This document shows, one piece after another, positions 1-9,858 of a stretch of DNA of 64,000 bases. This DNA comes from Ilyonectria destructans (lineage: Eukaryota; Ascomycota; Sordariomycetes; Hypocreales; Nectriaceae). The stretch's first letter is position 1. Each line of letters starts with the position of its first letter. The DNA is taken from the NCBI GenBank assembly GCA_020740775.1, contig JAHEWK010000001.1:6634001-6698000 (forward strand), given 5' to 3'. The notes under the pieces are model-generated. The model did no database searches and had not been told where the DNA came from. It saw nothing but the letters and a program-made list of their open reading frames with translations. A program made the translations under genes and the position numbers.

Positions 1-2
1 TG

Positions 3-164
3 GAGACGACCTTCGACTACGGCATTTCGATTATTGGTACCCTGAAGAATTTTAATTTCGATCAGTCTTATGCCTACTTCAATGTGCACGACTTCAATAT
101 GTCAACCATGAGTGTTGTGGATGCATATGCGAAGAGGGTGACTCCATTATGTAAAAATGACTGA
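3..164 (+). CDS. 3' end of a truncated gene, family not recognised
   Basis: An open frame runs from the left edge and ends at TGA 162-164, giving 53 codons. The composition is rich in Asn, Phe, Tyr and Asp and looks coding (for example NVHDFNMS near the middle), with a Cys four residues from the end as in some secreted fungal enzymes. The rest of the gene lies outside the window, so no function is assigned. An alternative is that the frame is open by chance. Confidence 0.35.
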   Translation, partial: ETTFDYGISIIGTLKNFNFDQSYAYFNVHDFNMSTMSVVDAYAKRVTPLCKND

Positions 165-1200
165 GATCTAAGAAGTATTTCGTCAAGAATATGGGCAAAA
201 ATAAAACTTTTCCAACTCCACTTTCTATGCGTCCACCGGGTCCCGGACTCATACATTGTTGCAGCGCGTCATGAGAAAAGGGTTACGCACAGAGGGTGGT
301 CATGTGCCTCGAGTATATCTAGCAAAACACTCAGAGAATCACTCACGCTATTATCTCTATCTCACAGCACGGACTAGAGTTGCACTGCATTGCATCAATC
401 GATTGTTATCTTGAAGGCCTAAGCCGGGGGCCTCAGCAGACGGATGAGGATGAGGATGAGGAAGGGATTCGGGTGTGAGACAAGGGCTGTCAGCAGGGAA
501 TCTAATGTTCCTCTTGAAAAGAGAGCCGAACTAGGAAACAATGCAGTTGACTTTTGGAAAGGAATAATAGATCCGCTCCGGACTGGCCGACCTAGCTAGG
601 GCGCTGCGAGGCCAACATGCGTGATTCGGCTAGCCAACAGGCAATAGATAAAGCAGCCTGTCTTGGGCGCCTACGTCAGAGGCCACTACGTATCAGGACC
701 ACAGAGATACGCCTGGCCGCGTTATTGACGGAATAATGGAGCAAAATGTACGTTTTTATCCTAGTTCCATGTGAAAGAAAGATATCGAGTCAAGACGGCC
801 TACACGATCGTCCTATCTCGAGCCAATAACCCCGCATTGATGCCATATGTCGAATAGGAAGGTTTATTCTGATAGCGATTGATGGGGACTCTGAATTAGG
901 AATGTTTAATCTGGCTATTCCCGTGTTTACGTAACCCAAAGTCACCTGTGTTCTTTCGTATAGAAGCTAGCTGGATCTGGCAATTTGACACGAACACTCC
1001 GGCCTGCCTCAGTCAAGTCGGAAAGTATTATCCATGAGTCGTCACTATCGGATGAGACACAAAAGCACAACACATGGGGAATTTGCATTCCAACAACCTA
1101 GTGCATTCTAGACTTCTCCAAAAAATTTACTCAACAACACACTCACAACATTTCTACCAAATCTCGAAACCCGTCAGGTCTCACTTTCACTTCGGGTCGC
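165..1200. other. intergenic region upstream of the amidase gene
   Basis: No coding region is recognised here. A short GATGAG-type repeat lies at 442-463. The final 100 bases are C/A/T-rich, as expected for a fungal core promoter and 5' leader. No copy of the cluster element TAATGATTCA was found, so the amidase may be regulated apart from the neighbouring genes. Confidence 0.5.
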
Positions 1201-3294
1201 ATGAACTCAATTGTGTCGAACATGGCTGAACTTAACCTCGTTGAGGCTTCTATCGAAGACTTGCAAAATGCCTTGACTTCGGGCTCCGTGACGAGTGTCG
1301 AACTGGTCGCTCGTTATCTTCGTCGCATTAGTGCATATGATTGCCGAAATACTGCTCTCAATGCCATTCCCGTCATGAACAAGAGCATCTTTGACGAGGC
1401 CCAGCAATCTGACGATCGGCGAGCTTGCGGCGCGCCTCTGAGGCCTTTGGAGGGCATTCCCTTTACCATCAAGGACAGCTTCAAGGTCAAGGGAATGGCG
1501 GCAGCTGCGGCATCCCCGGCGTTCAAGGACCTCATCGCCAACGAGGATGCCTTCTTGGTGAAGACCCTCCGAGATGCTGGCGCTATCCTGGTCGGACGCA
1601 CCAATATGCCCGCTGTGGCATGCGGCGGTATGCAGAGGGGCATATGGGGCAGAGCTGAGAATCCCTATAACCCAGATTACCTTGCTGCGGCTTTTGCTTC
1701 GGGCTCCTCCAACGGATCGGCTGTGTCTACGGCTGCGTCCTTTGCCGCCTTTGGCATCGGTGCTGAGACCGTATCTTCTGGTCGTTCCCCCGCATCGAAC
1801 AACGCATTAGTCGCATACACCCCCTCAAGAGGGTTTCTTTCCCTCCGTGGAAACTGGCCACTGTATCCTACTTGCGATGTTCCGGTTCCACAAACGAGAA
1901 CTATGAGGGATATGCTGTGTCTGCTGGATGTTATCACGGCTGAGGACCCCGTGAAGGAGGGCGAGTTTTGGCGCGAGCAGACGTTTCTAAAGCTACCGGA
2001 ACCATGGCAGGATAAGCCCAAGTCATTCAAGGAAATCTCTTCGTCCAAATCCTTGTCGGGTCTGCGCATCGCAGTCCCCGAGATGTTCATTGGCGGACCC
2101 GCGCCCGAGGGAGCAAGACAAGTGGAAACAAGCCCGGCAGTTATCAAACTATGGGAACAAGCACGAAAGGACCTTGAGGTTCTTGGTGCCGAAATTGTTT
2201 TGGTGCCTAATTTCCCCCCAATGACGGCCTACGAGAACGACGACCTATTGCCCGAGGGTTGCCCCAGGCGACCGCATGACTGGAATGCAGTGGAGAGAGG
2301 CCCATTGATTGCGCATGCCTGGAACGACTTCTTGAAGGGCTTCGGTGACTCCAAATTGCCTGACATCTTCGCCGTTGACCCTTTCAACATTTATCCTGAG
2401 TCGCTTCGGACAGAACCTGAGTTAAAACACTTTGAGAAGGCCAATGCCATCCAGTACCATAAGCTGGCAGACTATGTTCACAACACGACCTTCTATGAAG
2501 TCGAAGGGCTCGAGGAAGCTGTCAAAGGCCTAGAAGGAATGCGCAAGGTGCTTCTTGAAGACTGGTTGACTGGCTTGGGCTGTGACTGCGTTGCCTTCCC
2601 TGCGGCGGGTGACGTAGGCCCCGCAAACGCAGACTCGAGTTTCGAAGGCGCGGCACTGGCGTGGAGAAACGGCACCTATTACAGCAATGGAAATAGGGCA
2701 ATGCGCCATCTAGGAATCCCCTCTATGTCGGTACCAATGGGCATTATGAGCGACAAGGGTGTTCCGGTAAACCTTACACTTGCCGGTCGAGCGTACGACG
2801 ATGTGAAGTTGCTAGAGTGGGCAAACGCATTCGAAGCGAAGACAAGGCATCGTGTTCCTCCACCGAGTACCCCTGCACTTGACTCTGATGTTATCCCATT
2901 GATATCAGAGCGCTTATCTAGGGCACCCCGTCCTAAGTTGAACATTGAGAAGTTTGAGGCAATCCCGGAGAATGATATGGCTGGGTCATCTCTCCGAGTT
3001 AATGTCCAAGGTCTGGTAACAGTGCCAGCTCCAGCTTTTGGTTTGCCAGAGCTGGATATCATGATTGATGGTGCTGCCATTCCTGTGGAGAACATCGCAG
3101 TCGAAACACCATCACAAACAACCGCGGACGAAGTCCAATTCTTGTTCAAGGCCCAAGCGGTGACATTAAAACCCATCGAGAGGGAAGGACTAGAACGAAC
3201 GAGGGCTCCTGTGACTCGAGACATGACAATGGGTGTTGTGTTGGCTAAGGCTACTAAAGGGGGACAGCCTACAGGTTGGCTTGGGTTGATTTAA
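1201..3294 (+). CDS. amidase-signature hydrolase (697 aa)
   Basis: This is a single-exon protein of the amidase signature family, which hydrolyses amide bonds to a carboxylate and ammonia. The Ser-cisSer-Lys triad is visible: Lys91 in TIKDSFKVKG, Ser170 in the SGSSNGSA loop and Ser193 in ETVSSGRSPAS, which aligns with the usual GTDTGGSIRIPA box. The box is divergent, with Ser replacing Gly-Gly before the catalytic Ser, so substrate range may be unusual. About 700 residues is longer than bacterial amidases (450-500); the extra C-terminal part after about residue 560 has no recognised domain. Translation could also begin at Met8 (1222). The gene converges on the first AtuA gene 220 bp away. Feeding a released acid to the cluster ligases is an inference. 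Confidence 0.85.
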   Translation: MNSIVSNMAELNLVEASIEDLQNALTSGSVTSVELVARYLRRISAYDCRNTALNAIPVMNKSIFDEAQQSDDRRACGAPLRPLEGIPFTIKDSFKVKGMAAAAASPAFKDLIANEDAFLVKTLRDAGAILVGRTNMPAVACGGMQRGIWGRAENPYNPDYLAAAFASGSSNGSAVSTAASFAAFGIGAETVSSGRSPASNNALVAYTPSRGFLSLRGNWPLYPTCDVPVPQTRTMRDMLCLLDVITAEDPVKEGEFWREQTFLKLPEPWQDKPKSFKEISSSKSLSGLRIAVPEMFIGGPAPEGARQVETSPAVIKLWEQARKDLEVLGAEIVLVPNFPPMTAYENDDLLPEGCPRRPHDWNAVERGPLIAHAWNDFLKGFGDSKLPDIFAVDPFNIYPESLRTEPELKHFEKANAIQYHKLADYVHNTTFYEVEGLEEAVKGLEGMRKVLLEDWLTGLGCDCVAFPAAGDVGPANADSSFEGAALAWRNGTYYSNGNRAMRHLGIPSMSVPMGIMSDKGVPVNLTLAGRAYDDVKLLEWANAFEAKTRHRVPPPSTPALDSDVIPLISERLSRAPRPKLNIEKFEAIPENDMAGSSLRVNVQGLVTVPAPAFGLPELDIMIDGAAIPVENIAVETPSQTTADEVQFLFKAQAVTLKPIEREGLERTRAPVTRDMTMGVVLAKATKGGQPTGWLGLI

Positions 3295-3513
3295 GGAAAT
3301 TGTTAAGGAACTGTTTAAGTAGTTGTCAATTCCCCAACCCGATTCAGTGCGAGGGAAACAAAATGCGGCAATCAGTCAACACGATGGAAATGTAAATCAG
3401 TCGTGGATAAATTGTTAATGGCGATGATGTTCTTTACATTCTTCCATGCTTCGCACCAACACTAGCGTTTCCTCTCGAAGATGTCTGCTTCTATTAGTTA
3501 TATGCCCCGATCC

Positions 3514-5730
3514 TTACACCTTTCCTCGTTCAAGAAACTTGTTTGGGATATCTACGTGTCTGCTCCTAATGTATTCACACAAGTTCTTGCCCAAACTATC
3601 AAAGCTCGAAGTCGAGTTGAAGCCTCGGTCAAGGTGGTCCTTCAACAGGAAATGCACAGCTCGAATGTTGGCCATCTCGCATCGGTCGATTTGCCGACCG
3701 ACGTCGTCCTTGCCTAGAAGCTCGCGCAGCTTCGCCGTGGAGAGGACTGTTCGCAGCCAGTCCCATTCGTCCTCGTTGCGGACAAAGAGGCCCAGGTTCG
3801 CGTTGGACGACTTGTCGCCAGAGCGGCCCATGACAATCCACCCCAGAGGCCCGCGGGTCGTTGGGCCAAAAGAGGAGAGGTCGGCAGGGTTTGTCGTCTC
3901 CGGGTACGAGGGCTGCTCGCGGGGGTACTCCTTCGTCAACGTAGGCGGTGGGATGTTCTTGATGGTGCCGTCGGGTAGGTGAGCGGTCTCTTCCACAAAT
4001 GACTGCGGCATCAGGGAAACCCAGTACTCGAAGAAGGGCCTGCCCACGGCAGTTCGCATGTCGGGAGCCATGGTGCCGCCGGGGTATGACTGCAGCAAGT
4101 TCTCGATACAGAAGCGTGCGAAGGAACCACGGTCTGAGTCTACGAAGCTGCTGCCAGAGAGGAGCTCATCGTCGCGGGTCTGGGCGAAGATGCCTGTGGA
4201 GGATCAGTGTTAGCAGGGAACTCTCCAGCTCATAGCAAGATCAGAAAAACGTACGCATGTCCACCGTAGCCGACTCTTGTGAATCGGGATTCTCTGGGAC
4301 TTCGCCGGCAATCATGAACTTGAGACAGGAGAACTTATTCAGGTACTTGCCCATGCGGGCTTTCGTCTGGCGCTCAATCATGGCCGCCTTCTCAGGAATA
4401 TCGATGCCGGTAAGGTAGAAGTGGAACTCGGCCTGCCAGCCGCCCTTTGCTGTGATTCCAACTATTGAGAAAGTCAGTCAAGCCCTGGTGACATGGAGCG
4501 TTAGACATACCCTTGGTTGTAGCCGGGGCGGGTAGTCCCTTAATTCCCGAGACTCGGACTGCGTTCTTGCCGACCTGCTCAAGCTTTACATCTTCAATCG
4601 ACGCAGTGACGTCTGAGTTGTAGTACAAGGGACCTTGGATCTCATAGAGAAGTTGGCTGGCGATTGTAGCCGTGTTGACAAGGCCGTCTCGGCCCTGCTC
4701 CATGGTAATGACACTCTCGCCACTCTCCTCGATGGAAGCAATGGGATATCCCATATCTAGGTCATTGACGCCTAGATCCTTGAACCCGGAGTAGTAGCCG
4801 CCGGTTGCATATGTCGAGCACTCGATGATGTGACCAACCATCAGAGCGTTGGCAAGCTCAGTCAAGTGCTCCTCACGGTTCCATCCGTACCACCACATTG
4901 CGGCGCCGACTGTCGGAGAGGCATCGGCGACGCGGCCGCAGAGCACAATGTCTGCGCCGGCTCGGAAACACTCCGCGATTCCGGTTCCGCCGAGGTAGCA
5001 TTGTGCGCAGACGGGGTCGTAACCCCATTCTTGGATGGACTTATTTGCTGGGAGGTTCAAAAAGGGCTCGCCTAGGTGTTTAGTTAGCATGCGTTAAGTC
5101 GGCTGTAGAGATGGAAGACGTGCCTTTCTTGTAGAGATCCAACACAGCATCAGTTACATCGTCGCCGTCCACGACACCAACTTTCAGGTCCACGCCATGC
5201 TTTTTGATCAGTCCCTTGACAGTTTCCGCCAAGCCGTGGACGTCTGAGGCACCAGCATTCACCGCAAGCTTGGTACCCTTCTTTGCAAGCCAAGGGATGG
5301 CCGGGTCAACCTCCTCGAGGAAATACGGCTCGTATCCCTTGGCCACTTCCGTTGATCCAGTGGCCATCTTGCGCTCTGCGAGTCTGTCTCGCTTGTCTGA
5401 TCCTCGAAGAGTCATATTGCACTCGCTCATCCAATCACCTGGGTTGATGTCAGCTACTGCAGAAGCTCAGATTCCCCAATCTCGACTCCACCGAGGATCC
5501 ACCAACCTGTTATCACATCGACGTCTTCGTTCTTGGCCATGTCTTCCATGGCTCGTTTTCGGTCGTAAACACCTGTTAAAAAAGCATTAGCATTGGACCT
5601 TTAACAAGATGGTTTCATGCCTACCTCCAGAGCATCCTGCAATGCGGATAGGCCGTCCAGAAGGGACACCAAGTTGTAGTTGGCCATTACCGCCATTTGA
5701 GGCAAATTCATTGATAGCTGAGGGAGCCAT
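3514..5730 (-). CDS. AtuA-family protein, copy 1 (644 aa, six exons)
   Basis: Member of the acyclic terpene utilisation AtuA/DUF1446 family; the biochemical role of AtuA is not established. Exons: 5730-5625, 5572-5507, 5438-5124, 5071-4511, 4461-4255, 4193-3514; all phases agree and yield 644 aa. Visible family blocks are IRIAGCSGG near residue 30, AVNAGASD, GADIVLCGRVADASPTVG, HIIECSTYATGGYYSGF, and the C-terminal ferredoxin-fold block GRSGDKSSNANLGLFV. Intron 3 (5123-5072) has a GC donor: removing it keeps the region from DDVT to EWG the same length as in copy 3. The start is the ATG just before the conserved glycine-rich block. No PTS1 (ends GKV). A TAATGATTCA element lies 269 bp upstream. 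It shares family and cluster with copies 2 and 3 but not their intron positions. Confidence 0.88.
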
Positions 5731-6350
5731 GGTGAGCAATTCTATAAGGATCAACCAAGGAATCAAGCAAAAGTTTGTGAAGTGAATGGGGTGCGCAAAT
5801 GAACATCGTGGAAGAGCCGTAGCATACATATATGTCATTCCCGGATCACTTCACCCACCCACGGCTCGGAGATTAGGATTCTCTGTAAGCGAAGCCCGCA
5901 TTCTCCAACAACCCCTCACTCACAATAGCCAAACAAAGTGATTCATCCATCATGGAGTCCGGATGCTCACAGGTTCTTGCCACCTCCTGGAGACGCACTA
6001 ATGATTCAGCACCCGCTGACCCCGCCGTCCATATGCGCCCCTCTTTTAAGCATCCTCATGACCATCCGATGTAGCCATGAGTCCCAGAAGGAGATAGCCT
6101 GCCATGCAGGTCATCAATTATATTCCCAGAGACGCCATCAAGTTAAATGCCGAACTTGGAGATATCGGTTCTCTTCACGTGGGGTACTATACTATACTAT
6201 CCTTCATGATGTGGTTTTGGGGCACATGAGATAGCGTTTGAAAAGAAGCGACCATGATGGTCCAGTATCGAGTTGGTAGAAATGCCAGACGTGACGTCGA
6301 TCAGCTTAGGTGTAAATAAGACTCTAGCCTGCTAAATACAATCCCAGGCA
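5731..6350. promoter_or_regulatory. promoter region of AtuA copy 1, 3' side of the ABM gene
   Basis: A 620-bp non-coding stretch between the AtuA copy 1 start and the ABM-gene stop. It contains one exact TAATGATTCA (5999-6008) and a near match, GTGATTCAT, at 5939-5947. An open frame on the plus strand (5938-6234) has no recognisable product and is not called. Confidence 0.5.
5999..6008 (+). promoter_or_regulatory. cluster element TAATGATTCA (site 1)
   Basis: Exact copy of the shared element, 269 bp upstream of the AtuA copy 1 ATG. The core TGATTCA is AP-1/GCN4-like, so binding by the cluster bZIP is a plausible inference. Confidence 0.55.
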
Positions 6351-7171
6351 TTATTTCCTGTACAAGAAACCGCCTTTCTTCTGCAGAAAGTGGTGCTTCA
6401 ACCCCGTTCTCAAATGTTTCGTATTGTTGATGCTACTCTGGATAGCTTCGCTCGGAACATGAACGTCCTTCAAGTATTCGGCGCTCTCGTATACCTCAAA
6501 TGCACACAGACGATTTTCTTTCTGTGAGTCTTTCAAGATTCTAAGCATTTTAGCGCATGCGTTATAGTGTTACTCTTCATGTGATAACTTACCCATACAC
6601 CAATGTTCCTGGCTCATCCTCACGCCCAGTATTCACCACGGCTTTCCAGTAGGGAATGGATGTGTCAACACCACCCGGGATATAATCAAGCTCCGCAAAC
6701 GCAATATGGGGATCAGCATGCGTGAGCACCTCCTGTCGGTCGAAGCGAAACTCGGGAAGATATTCCAGGATGTGAACATCGGGCTTGTCGTTGGAATCCA
6801 GGACCTTCTCATCAACAAACCATTGGTTTATTTCTTTCACCCCAATGGTAGACATGTGAAGATCAAATGCCGCTTTGTCGGTATATCTGTAATTATTTAG
6901 CATGTGCGTTCGAGAATTCGAGAAGCATTGCCCCCTTACTCTTCAACCGCATATACTGTCTTGCCGTCGTCGTCGCGTGGGATAAGTGCAGCATACTTGA
7001 GCGTTCCAGGTTCGCCCTTCAGAGCCGTATCGGCTAGGAGTTGCAATCTTTCGAGCAGCTTTATTACAGACATTAGCTTTAGGCATCTCTCTGGGCGGAA
7101 TCACGAACCTCATTGCGACGGCGGGTGTCAACCGTGAGCATTCGCGCTACAACCAAAATTCTCTCGACCAT
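6351..7171 (-). CDS. protein with two ABM-type (antibiotic biosynthesis monooxygenase) domains (221 aa)
   Basis: Exons 7171-7109, 7058-6940, 6886-6593 and 6540-6351 join in frame to 221 aa. The protein contains two copies of an ABM/dimeric alpha-beta-barrel fold: each half carries an EPGTL motif followed by Y (EPGTLKY near residue 38, EPGTLVY near residue 155) and an aromatic E-x-Y strand (AVEEYTD, AFEVYES). Such proteins act as cofactor-free quinol monooxygenases or as small catalytic/binding domains; the exact reaction cannot be read from sequence. It sits between AtuA copy 1 and the first acyl-CoA ligase, all on the minus strand. It has no peroxisomal signal (ends YRK) and no exact TAATGATTCA in its 423-bp upstream region. 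Exon boundaries are well supported because the conserved second domain spans the last intron. Confidence 0.75.
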
Positions 7172-7594
7172 TTTGAAATGAAGAGCCGCGAGGAGGTCAA
7201 AACTTTCAAGAAATGAGACACCGCGCTATCCATTGGTCTGATCTCATATAGAATTTTGTTGTGGCCAGCCTGGTGGGTGCCACAATCGATGCAAGCGTAC
7301 CCCTCAGCTCGCTTTACTTTATCCGGGCTTGGTGGGACAGAAACGCACTGGGTCAATTTTTAGTTATGTATCAAAGATGACTATCCCGAATCACCGAGGG
7401 ATTAAAGGTTGGGGAAGAATATTCATGTGACCGAGATATCATGTAGATTGTGTTCGTCATTCATGTCAAGACCAACTTTAGAGGGCATCAGAACTACCCT
7501 ACAGCAATATGTCAGTGGACGGAAAACGGGCGCCACGGATCAGACATGCTAATGCTGGTTCTCATCCTAACACAAATTCTCATCCTAATCTAAT
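7172..7594. other. intergenic region between ABM gene and acyl-CoA ligase 1
   Basis: A 423-bp gap holding the promoter of the ABM gene and the 3' end of the ligase gene. No coding region, repeat or exact cluster element was seen. Confidence 0.5.
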
Positions 7595-9274
7595 CTAAAG
7601 CTTTGCGGGGAATCTCTTGTCCAGCGAACAAAGCCCGTCCCTCATTCCCGTCATTTCTTTCCTTAGGATCTTCCCTGTTGCATTCCTCGGCAACTTGTTC
7701 GCTTCCCAAACACCACCCCGAAGCTTTTTATACCCGCTCACCTGCTCATCTATCCATGATTGAACATTCCTGAGTGACTTCTTTTTGTCAGCTGCGCTCT
7801 TACCCACCAAGTGAGGCTTGAGCACCACCCAGGCTGTAGGCACCTCAGTCAACTGGCTTTCGTCCCACAGAGCTGCAACTCCGCCCTCAGCGACATCCGG
7901 GTGAGAGTTGATGTACGATTCGAGCTCTGATGGAGAAACCTGGAAGCCTTTGTATTTAATCAGGTCCTTGGTACGCCCCACGATGGAAAGCCGTCCTTCT
8001 TTGTCAATCGTGCACACATCGCCAGTGTTGTACCAGTTGTCCTGAGGGAACCCTTGCTTATTCGCTTCGTCGTTGAACGCGTAGCCACTGGTAATATTTG
8101 GTCCTCGTAACCATAGCTCTCCGGGGCCACCTAAGGGCGCATCATTTCCCGTACCTTCTTTGACCAGTCGAGCTTCAATGCCTGGGAGCAGTCGTCCAGT
8201 TGAGCCCTCTGGGAGAGTCTCATCAAGGCGCTGGTAAGCTACGTATCCGGACGCTTCTGTCATGCCAAAGGCCTGAATCATCTTCCAAGGAGCTCGTGAC
8301 ATGAGTCTCTCCATGTCACCCTTCTTGAGCGGCGCGCCGCCGACATTGAGGATCGCCGCACGGGAGAAGTCATAGCGCTCCGTCATATCGGACTTTGCTA
8401 ATGACAGAACCACGGAAGGAACGCCCTGGAAGGAAGTGGCCTGGTTAGACCCAACCAGCTTCGCAAAGCTCTCGAGATTGTATGAGGGCATGGCGTGGTG
8501 AAACATGCCAGTGTAGGGTCCTAGAAACATCGGCATGGTTGTCATGGCAATATGAGCCCACGGTGTGAATGCCACGGTCTTTGATGCGGGATGAAACTGA
8601 GACGCATCGTGCGAAACGAGCTGATGCACGTTTGCAACAAAGTTGTAGTGTGTAAGACACACACCCTTGGGTTTCCCTGTCGTCCCGGATGATAGATGGA
8701 TGGACGCGAGACGTTTCGAAGTATCTGGGTAGTGGGGGATTTCCAATCGCGCTGAAGATAGGAAGTCGTCTGGAATATGAAGATGATGTGCTGTTTTGGC
8801 AATGACAGTGATAATTGTTGGAGGCTGCCATTCCACGCCCTCCTTCTTCAGCTCAGCTGTTGCAACCTCAATTGCCTCATTGATTGCAGGGAGGATTTTC
8901 CCATAAGCGACGATGAATTGAGGGCGACACACTGCAATTCCATGTCCAATTTCAGTGGCCTTTAGTGCATAGTTGATCGGGCAGATGGCGCCTCCCGTCC
9001 ACAAGATAGAATGGAAGACCTCCATGAATTCCACACTGTTGGGAAGAATAATGGCCCATCTTGCTTGATCTGGTGGGTTGAGTTTTTGCTTGAGCCCATT
9101 TGCGATTCGACCTGTGCGATCGCGTAGTTCACCCAGTGTGATGCTCCGATTAGTGAGACTATCGGCTGCGATAAGGTGGGAGTCTGGCAGATCGTAGTGG
9201 GAGGAGTGAAGAAGTTGAGTGAGGTTTTGGTCTTTGGGAACATCGACCCTCCGGTCCAGGTTGTAAACTGTCAT
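7595..9274 (-). CDS. ANL-superfamily acyl-CoA/4-coumarate-CoA ligase-like enzyme 1, peroxisomal (559 aa)
   Basis: Single-exon adenylate-forming ligase that should activate a carboxylic acid with ATP and then transfer it to CoA. The phosphate-binding loop LSSGTTGKPKGV is at about 195-205, the hinge block NTGDVCTIDKEGRLSIVGR and KDLIKYKGFQVSPSELE follow, and the catalytic Lys lies in LPRNATGKILRKE near the C-terminus. The last three residues are AKL, a canonical PTS1, indicating a peroxisomal matrix enzyme. The chosen ATG at 9274 gives the usual 4CL-like length; the frame is open to 9397, but those 41 residues look non-coding. It is divergent from AtuA copy 2 across a 584-bp promoter with one TAATGATTCA. 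Substrate could be an isoprenoid, fatty or arylpropenoic acid; the family alone does not decide. Confidence 0.9.
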   Translation of the reverse strand: MTVYNLDRRVDVPKDQNLTQLLHSSHYDLPDSHLIAADSLTNRSITLGELRDRTGRIANGLKQKLNPPDQARWAIILPNSVEFMEVFHSILWTGGAICPINYALKATEIGHGIAVCRPQFIVAYGKILPAINEAIEVATAELKKEGVEWQPPTIITVIAKTAHHLHIPDDFLSSARLEIPHYPDTSKRLASIHLSSGTTGKPKGVCLTHYNFVANVHQLVSHDASQFHPASKTVAFTPWAHIAMTTMPMFLGPYTGMFHHAMPSYNLESFAKLVGSNQATSFQGVPSVVLSLAKSDMTERYDFSRAAILNVGGAPLKKGDMERLMSRAPWKMIQAFGMTEASGYVAYQRLDETLPEGSTGRLLPGIEARLVKEGTGNDAPLGGPGELWLRGPNITSGYAFNDEANKQGFPQDNWYNTGDVCTIDKEGRLSIVGRTKDLIKYKGFQVSPSELESYINSHPDVAEGGVAALWDESQLTEVPTAWVVLKPHLVGKSAADKKKSLRNVQSWIDEQVSGYKKLRGGVWEANKLPRNATGKILRKEMTGMRDGLCSLDKRFPAKL

Positions 9275-9858
9275 GGTCGGTGTTGATTGAGAGGCTAAAA
9301 TGCATGCCTGTGTCGACAAGTTCTGAGTGCACTTGGAGTTGGACTTCTGACTATGATTCTCGAGATCCGGCGCGTCTGGAGCGCTGGTAAGCCTCACGAC
9401 AATTACCGAGAGTCTGGGAGATGTCTTCCGCCGCCCCTGTCACGACCCCAGATGTAAGCCTGGGGTTGCAGCATCCTTCAACTTTTCGGGAAACCAGTCT
9501 AGATAGTTTGTTTGCATTAGCTCATGGGGGCCGCTTCCGAGTACGGTCTGGGGAAGACCCGCTGACACGATGAATCATTAGGGCCGCTCCACCTCCGCAT
9601 CTTAGTTCGCCTACCGAGATAGCGAGGTGCACGAGGCGGGGTTTGAATGGCGACGGAATCGGGAAGTGAGGAAAATGAGACATGGGTATGCCGGAAGGAA
9701 ACCTGTCAATGGTATCGTTTACCGAGGACGAAAGAGATTGAGTGTCGCTGGGAAAAGTGATTGCGGGGGAGATAGTCATCGGTGTTGGAAAACTTCCAGT
9801 CAAGCCTTCACGAGAGCCCTCGGCGGATTCACCAGAAAGGCGAATTCACGACTGCACA
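9275..9858. promoter_or_regulatory. divergent promoter of ligase 1 and AtuA copy 2
   Basis: A 584-bp bidirectional intergenic region with the shared element near its middle (9571-9580), 297 bp from one start and 279 bp from the other. The frame of AtuA copy 2 is open upstream, but no ATG there improves the family match. Confidence 0.6.
9571..9580 (-). promoter_or_regulatory. cluster element TAATGATTCA (site 2)
   Basis: Exact copy read on the minus strand; extended core ATGAATCAT (9570-9578) is a perfect palindrome apart from its central base. It sits midway between two divergent cluster genes. Confidence 0.6.

Noticed and set aside
1677..2147. 156-codon frame antisense to the amidase
   Set aside because: Shadow of the amidase coding sequence, no conserved motif.
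9742..9858. Upstream extension of AtuA copy 2
   Set aside because: The frame is open but has no ATG before 9859 and no similarity to AtuA N-termini, which begin shortly before the glycine-rich block.
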